From Tritrichomonas musculus (lineage: Eukaryota > Parabasalia > Tritrichomonadida > Tritrichomonadidae), in the NCBI GenBank assembly GCA_039105265.1, contig JAPFFF010000051.1, positions 620,001 through 684,000 on the forward strand: DNA of 64,000 nucleotides. Reading direction: 5' to 3'. Positions 58,995-64,000 of this stretch are shown here, piece after piece. The position numbers and the translations under genes were made by a program. Below the pieces are notes generated by a model. That model ran no database searches, had not been told where the DNA came from, and saw only the letters and a program-made list of their open reading frames with translations. The first letter of the stretch is position 1. Every line of letters starts with the position of its first letter.

Positions 58995-61900
58995 ATGCTT
59001 CAAGAGCCAAATGTTCAAGTAATTAAAATAAATACTCAAAATGAAAAAAATATTAAAACCACTCTAATGACATATGCAATTATTCAACTACCTTCTAATC
59101 AAAGTTCAATTAATATATATTTTGATAAAAATTTCAGCCCCTCTTTTCAAGGATTAATCAATCACGATGTTTTCAAAAGTAATGATGAAGCATTTGAGCT
59201 TATTAGTTTAAATAGTAATTTGCTTTTTTTTCCAAATACAAATCTTGAACAAATTACAGGAAAAGCAATTGCTGGTTTGATAAAGAAACAAACAGGGATT
59301 TATTTGCTTCTAATCAATGACGCGGTTCCAATTATATTTCAAGATCAAGAATTTTTTTATCAAGTAAAAACCTTCGAAGTTGTGCCATTAAATATTGTTA
59401 AAAAAGATTCAAACGAGAAATTCCCTAAAAAATATAATGTTGAAGGATATTTTTACTCTTTCAGTAGCAACATTTTATCATTTCAAAAGCATAAGAAAAA
59501 TAAATATTACAGTTATTTTCATTCAATTCAAAAGCCTTTTTCTCGTCTTCAAGCCAATGTTTGCCCTTTTATTATCAACGGTTACATTGCTAAGCAGAAC
59601 ATTACAAATATATTTGAAATTTTATTTGTTTGCCGTCATTCTGTTCCATCGAAATCAAACGAATCCGGTATAAATCAAGATGGAATAACCTTAAACCAAA
59701 GCGAGGTGGAAATGGTAGTGTCAGAAAAAGTTAATGATGGGAAAAAAATATCTTTTTTTACCGTTACATTTGGAGATATGCCTTTTGAATACAGAATAAA
59801 AGATGAAAAAGGAAAAAGTCTGAAAACCGAAGAATTTGATATTCCATTTCGCAATTCTCCAAATCTTATTCTTAATTTACTTGGCAATCAGCATGAGAGA
59901 ATAAAGGATGACATTTACTTTATCGACGCATCGGATAAAAATAATTTAAATACACAAATGAGAAAAACTGTTTCATTTTTATCTGGTGTTTTCCACGCAC
60001 ATTACATTTCAGTTAACTTTAATATTGAAACGCCAAAAAAAAGACTTTTTACGCAGATTTATACAGCTTTTCCTGCGATTAAATTACGTGATCAATTAAT
60101 TTTAGATGACGGAAATACTTATTTTTTAAATGATTCGAATCAAATATTTTATATTAGCTCAAATATTGAATTTAATGCTGAATTTGTATCATTTCTGCTA
60201 ATCTGTAAAGCATTCGCTTCACTCGCCCCTGAACACCCATCAACAGAATCAGATATATTTAAATTAATAGCTCCATTTCTTCCAAATTTTGTTGATCCAA
60301 CGAAGAAAAATGATTCAAGTATTTTGAATAAACTTTTTGCTATACGACCAGATAAAAACTCAAATAATACCAAAGAAAAGGATAAAGAAACCAATTTTAC
60401 TGCACCTGAAAATTTAGAAAGGTGCGTATCGCTTTTTCCGACAGCCACAATAGTTGATCCAACTAATGTTGACCATCAAATATTGAATGCAGCTAACCCT
60501 ATATCTTATTTCTATCGTTCCCCGGAAAAGCCGATCATAATTAGTTTAACGGAAATTTGTCGTATAACTTCAATTATATTTTCGCCTCCAAGAAAAAACA
60601 AGACAGATTTAGAAACAAATTCTTTCGATATATTTCCGTCAACAGTTTCGATCTTTGGTGGTTTGTGTTTAAATAAAATGTTCCCTATTGTAGAGAATTT
60701 GTCAATTTCTTGGAATACCGAAACACTTTTTCGTATCGATTCAACTGATTCTTCAGATGAATATTATTCTACTGATTTTGCATACTCTAAATATGGAAAA
60801 GTACTTTTTATGTCTTTTCATTTTAAATCTCCCTTTAAAGCCTTTTACGTTCCTAATATACAAGTTTTCTCAAACGGAAAAGAAACATCAAGAATTCCGA
60901 AAAAAATTCAAAATAAAACCGTATCATTAAAAAACGTTAACAATAACGATCAGTTTAATTTCATTCAGAGCGAATTACAAAGGATTACCAATGACGAGTC
61001 TATTCCTATTTTTATTTTTAAAGATACAAATAAGATAAAAGATTTAATTCGTCTTAATACGTATTTCAATACAATTCCAAAAAAAGGGGAATTTGAGTAC
61101 CATAATTTTCATAATTTTAGTGATGTTCTTAAAGACAGAGAGTTAAAAATGATGGATCTAAATTATCCTTTTTTATCAGAGAAGCATACAATGGAAACCA
61201 ATTTAATTAAAGCTTATTCCCCAGAATCAACTTACATCCCAATATTGCTTGTATCTGGACCACCACTTTTTGAATATGTAATTGGTCGAGGAAGGAATAT
61301 AACAAAATTACCTATTTTTGAGCCAAAAGAAAATGTTGTTATAGTAAAACTAGTGCTGTTGCAAAGTTATAACGTGAATTCAATTGAAATTCGTTGCAAT
61401 CATCCACTTCTTTTAGAATTTATGAATAATCATTCTAAAAGATTTAAATTCTTACCACCAGGTAACGAACAAGAACTATCACTAACGGATTGTCAAAGAG
61501 TATTTGATATAAAAATAGTTGGTAATCCGATCAGTATTAGTTTTTTAGGTTTCCGCCCAAATTCCAATCGATTCTCATATGAAATTGGTGTTGGAATAAC
61601 GGAATCTAGTGGAGAAAAAGATAATGATTCGACAGTAAGTTTGAAATATAAAGAAGCTCAAGGATTTTTTGAAAATTCCGAACTTGTTATTAAAGGAGAT
61701 CCGAAAAAGTTTATTGGAATTAGATTTAAGCCTCCTTATGGTGTATTGCCCCGAGTTCTTTTATTCGATGACAAGTTTACACTTTACTTTAAATGTAATC
61801 CAAATGCTGCTTTCTTTTTCCCAGAAATTGTAACCTGCTCAAAAATAAAAGTGTTTTGCCAAGGTACAAGTAATAATCAGAAATTTAGTTTTCCTGTATC

Positions 61901-62015
61901 ATTATTTGAAGTATTAGATAAGCAAAACGATGAAAATTTAACATTTCAAGATATTATAAACAAAAAACCTACGCAAATCGTATGCTCTACTAATGCACAA
62001 AAAAGATATTTTTAA
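58995..62015 (+). CDS. SAC-domain-like protein, probably without phosphatase activity
   Basis: About 1006 residues from the ATG at 58995. The N-terminal half follows the SAC phosphoinositide phosphatase plan: AGLIKKQTGIYLLLINDAVP (GxYL step), GYFYSFSSNIL, SGINQDGITLNQSEVEMVV (place of RGxNxxGxxANxVETE), FFTVTFGDMPFEYRI (place of FVQxRGSIPxxW) and HYISVNFNI. The CX5R catalytic loop that should follow is not seen. The second half is beta-rich with no family match. A membrane-lipid or trafficking role is possible. The identification is by eye. Confidence 0.45.
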   Translation: MLQEPNVQVIKINTQNEKNIKTTLMTYAIIQLPSNQSSINIYFDKNFSPSFQGLINHDVFKSNDEAFELISLNSNLLFFPNTNLEQITGKAIAGLIKKQTGIYLLLINDAVPIIFQDQEFFYQVKTFEVVPLNIVKKDSNEKFPKKYNVEGYFYSFSSNILSFQKHKKNKYYSYFHSIQKPFSRLQANVCPFIINGYIAKQNITNIFEILFVCRHSVPSKSNESGINQDGITLNQSEVEMVVSEKVNDGKKISFFTVTFGDMPFEYRIKDEKGKSLKTEEFDIPFRNSPNLILNLLGNQHERIKDDIYFIDASDKNNLNTQMRKTVSFLSGVFHAHYISVNFNIETPKKRLFTQIYTAFPAIKLRDQLILDDGNTYFLNDSNQIFYISSNIEFNAEFVSFLLICKAFASLAPEHPSTESDIFKLIAPFLPNFVDPTKKNDSSILNKLFAIRPDKNSNNTKEKDKETNFTAPENLERCVSLFPTATIVDPTNVDHQILNAANPISYFYRSPEKPIIISLTEICRITSIIFSPPRKNKTDLETNSFDIFPSTVSIFGGLCLNKMFPIVENLSISWNTETLFRIDSTDSSDEYYSTDFAYSKYGKVLFMSFHFKSPFKAFYVPNIQVFSNGKETSRIPKKIQNKTVSLKNVNNNDQFNFIQSELQRITNDESIPIFIFKDTNKIKDLIRLNTYFNTIPKKGEFEYHNFHNFSDVLKDRELKMMDLNYPFLSEKHTMETNLIKAYSPESTYIPILLVSGPPLFEYVIGRGRNITKLPIFEPKENVVIVKLVLLQSYNVNSIEIRCNHPLLLEFMNNHSKRFKFLPPGNEQELSLTDCQRVFDIKIVGNPISISFLGFRPNSNRFSYEIGVGITESSGEKDNDSTVSLKYKEAQGFFENSELVIKGDPKKFIGIRFKPPYGVLPRVLLFDDKFTLYFKCNPNAAFFFPEIVTCSKIKVFCQGTSNNQKFSFPVSLFEVLDKQNDENLTFQDIINKKPTQIVCSTNAQKRYF

Positions 62016-62511
62016 TAGTCATTGATAGTTTCCAGCTTTCAAAGCAAATTAAATATCTCTTCCTCATTCAGAAAATAAACGATAGGAAAAGATAAATTTG
62101 ATGTCAGGAACTATACTACATGTTATATTTATGCATAAAATCTTTTTCTGTTTTTAATTGCTAATCTTGAGTTACATTACATACTTTTTTTATAATATAA
62201 AGAAAATGTTTTATTTTCTTTTTGATATTTTGCTAAATTATGCAAAAATTTTTATTTTAAAATTCGTTGTTTGAACGTAAATAGAAATGATAGATGTAAA
62301 TCGTGCAAGATTGTAAAACAAAAATAAAAGATTTTTTAAATAATAATTATAATAACAAAGATATGACTTATTCTAAAGCAGATATTAGTTAATTAATGCT
62401 TTCTTTTTGAGGTTTTTGATGAAAGAAATTGGATGAATGAAAAACCTATTCAAAAAGCCAAATAAATAATTTTAAATGTCATATGAAAAATTGTAACCAC
62501 CAAAATTTTTA
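62016..62511. other. Intergenic gap
   Basis: AT-rich, with no clear gene, RNA or repeat. Confidence 0.4.
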
Positions 62512-64000
62512 ATGTTGAGTTATCCAAATGATTTTAAAACTGCTGATATTAAAGTCGAAATTAATTGTGCAAACTTGGAACTTTATTACCAAAAAAAAGA
62601 AAATACTATGAAATGGTTTGATTGTAATGGTGATAAATTTCCAATTTATATCTCCTTTGATCATAGTGTTTCGATTTCTTTTCACATTTTCCCTCCTAAA
62701 TCAATTCCCAAAATTCATATTATTCTTGCGACTATTACTCTAAAAGGCGCTCATATGAAAAAAGAAAGAAAAGGATGGGGATATTGTACATCTTCTCATC
62801 CAGTCGTAGTTACTTTTCCGATTAAAGTTTTTTGTAAATTAATTGATGACTCAAAACTTGATGATTCTTTTAATTTTACCGAAATTAAAGAAAATTTCAA
62901 ATATTTAACTTATTCGAGTACCAAAATTGACGATGAACACAATAATACGCTTTTTCTTTCTTTTATTCGTGTTTTTGGTTATTTGTTTATTTTAAATAGA
63001 TTTCTTTTTAAGAAAGATATAAAAGAATGTTATCAGCAATATTTTTGCAATCCAGTTTCTTTTTCATTAAGTAATTTTCATGCGGCATTAATATTATCTT
63101 TAAATATAGAATCAAAAAACTACAATAATGCGCAAAAAATATATTATAATTCAGATTTTAATGAAGATTTTGTTAAAGAAATTATACAATCGCTTTTCGA
63201 TCAGGATTATGTATCCTGTGAAGTAAGTAGTAATAAAGCCCAAATATTTTTTTCACAAAGTCAAAAAATCGCCACAGATGAAAATGAAGACACAAATGAT
63301 CAAGCAAAACTAGAAATAGATATTAAAATACGGAAGACTAGTATTAATACAGCTGATAGTGTTTTCAATAATGAGGAAGAAAGACCAAAAATAAACGAAA
63401 TAAGTGGTGTTGAAGAAGAAGAAGATATTCAAGATAGTAATGGCAAAGAAAACGATTCTGATAATAGTAGAGAAGATTATAGTAAAGAAGATTATAGTAA
63501 AGAAGAAGAAGAAGAATTAAAAAAGGAGAAGAGAAAACAATCTTCAAAAAAGAACAAGAATGACGATATTAGTAATTCTGAACTGGATAAAAAAACGAAA
63601 AAGAAAACTGATAATACTATAACTTCATCTAGTAAAAGCTCAAAAAAACGTAAAAAAAGCAATGAAACGAGATCTAGTTCAGAAAATAATAATAAACCAA
63701 AGAAAAAAAGCAAGAAATCTAGAAACAGCGATTATTCAGATGAATCTGAAGATGAGGGTGGAAATAAAAGTGAATATGAATATGAAGAATACGTAAGCGA
63801 GAGTAAACCAAATAAACAAAGAAAGGGTAAAAATAAAAAGAAGGATGAATATGAAGAATCTGAAGAAAACGTAAATAAGAAAAAAACAAATAAACAAAGA
63901 AATGGTAAAAATAAAAAGAAAGAAGATGATGAAGAATCTGAAGATGAATCTGAAGAAAACGTAAATAAGAAAAAAACAAATAAACAAAGAAAGGGTAAAA
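62512..64000 (+). CDS. Lys/Glu-rich tail protein, partial (runs off right edge)
   Basis: An ATG at 62512 opens 496 codons with no stop before the window ends. Residues 1-245 look folded (GWGYCTSSHPVVVTFPIKVF; FHAALILSLNIESKNYNNAQ) but match no family I know. From about 265 the protein is a highly charged tail, with alternating acidic (EEEEDIQDSN, EESEDESEEN) and basic (KKTNKQRKGKNKKK) blocks. The block NVNKKKTNKQRKGKNKKK comes back about every 30 residues at the end. Such tails are common in nuclear or nucleolar proteins. Confidence 0.65.
   Translation, partial: MLSYPNDFKTADIKVEINCANLELYYQKKENTMKWFDCNGDKFPIYISFDHSVSISFHIFPPKSIPKIHIILATITLKGAHMKKERKGWGYCTSSHPVVVTFPIKVFCKLIDDSKLDDSFNFTEIKENFKYLTYSSTKIDDEHNNTLFLSFIRVFGYLFILNRFLFKKDIKECYQQYFCNPVSFSLSNFHAALILSLNIESKNYNNAQKIYYNSDFNEDFVKEIIQSLFDQDYVSCEVSSNKAQIFFSQSQKIATDENEDTNDQAKLEIDIKIRKTSINTADSVFNNEEERPKINEISGVEEEEDIQDSNGKENDSDNSREDYSKEDYSKEEEEELKKEKRKQSSKKNKNDDISNSELDKKTKKKTDNTITSSSKSSKKRKKSNETRSSSENNNKPKKKSKKSRNSDYSDESEDEGGNKSEYEYEEYVSESKPNKQRKGKNKKKDEYEESEENVNKKKTNKQRNGKNKKKEDDEESEDESEENVNKKKTNKQRKGK

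Noticed and set aside
63365-63987. Minus-strand Phe/Leu-rich frames
   Set aside because: Shadow frames of the Lys/Glu-rich tail on the plus strand; the GAA/AAA codons read as TTC/TTT on the other strand.
1-64000. tRNA or rRNA genes
   Set aside because: No stretch with the expected cloverleaf arms or GGTTCGAATCC-type box was seen, and no rRNA-like GC-rich conserved region is present.

Overview
The window looks like nuclear DNA of a trichomonad parabasalid, most like Tritrichomonas foetus. It is very AT-rich and its genes have no visible introns. It carries families typical of that group: BspA-like leucine-rich repeat proteins, an ankyrin-type protein, a receptor-like protein kinase relic, and large virus-like Polinton/Maverick elements. 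The species is inferred from gene content; nothing here names it.

Layout. From 1 to 4.6 kb lie a BspA-like surface-protein gene, a 996-bp non-autonomous DNA transposon inserted just upstream of its start codon, a small Cys-rich ORF and a hAT transposase relic. Polinton A (4597-21210) has 340-bp terminal inverted repeats about 2% different from each other. It carries a major capsid protein, small capsid-associated candidates, a packaging ATPase, an rve integrase, protein-primed DNA polymerase B and a fiber-like gene; it is nearly whole, with about one visible break. Polinton B (22420-44629) has identical 229-bp inverted repeats and a perfect 6-bp target duplication (TTGGAC), and it looks whole. 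It belongs to a different lineage, with the same core proteins in another order plus extra genes (KilA-N, HNH, several unknown). It sits inside a host C2-like, Asn/Gln-rich gene and splits it. I recognise no Ulp1-type protease in either element.

From 44.7 to 64 kb lie a kinase pseudogene, a 2.8-kb TTAA-flanked transposon holding a nested 1.05-kb element with its own 8-bp target duplication, a glycosyltransferase, a large importin-beta karyopherin, an ankyrin-to-BspA chimera that appears broken, a 17-bp minisatellite, a DDE transposase head-to-head with a SAC-domain-like protein, and a Lys/Glu-rich protein that runs off the right edge.

The most unusual signal is in Polinton B. A family of GC-rich mini-hairpin arrays (short stems with TTCG, TTT, TTC or TCC type loops joined by CCTGA, CTGA, CGA or GAAGT linkers) is scattered between genes and also, in frame, inside genes of an otherwise AT-rich element. 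Polinton A lacks them; its gene junctions instead carry a different short tandem repeat each. Other points of note are an HNH nuclease module inside the Polinton B polymerase, a leucine-rich module inside the Polinton A fiber, and two nearly copied AT-only promoter boxes in Polinton B.
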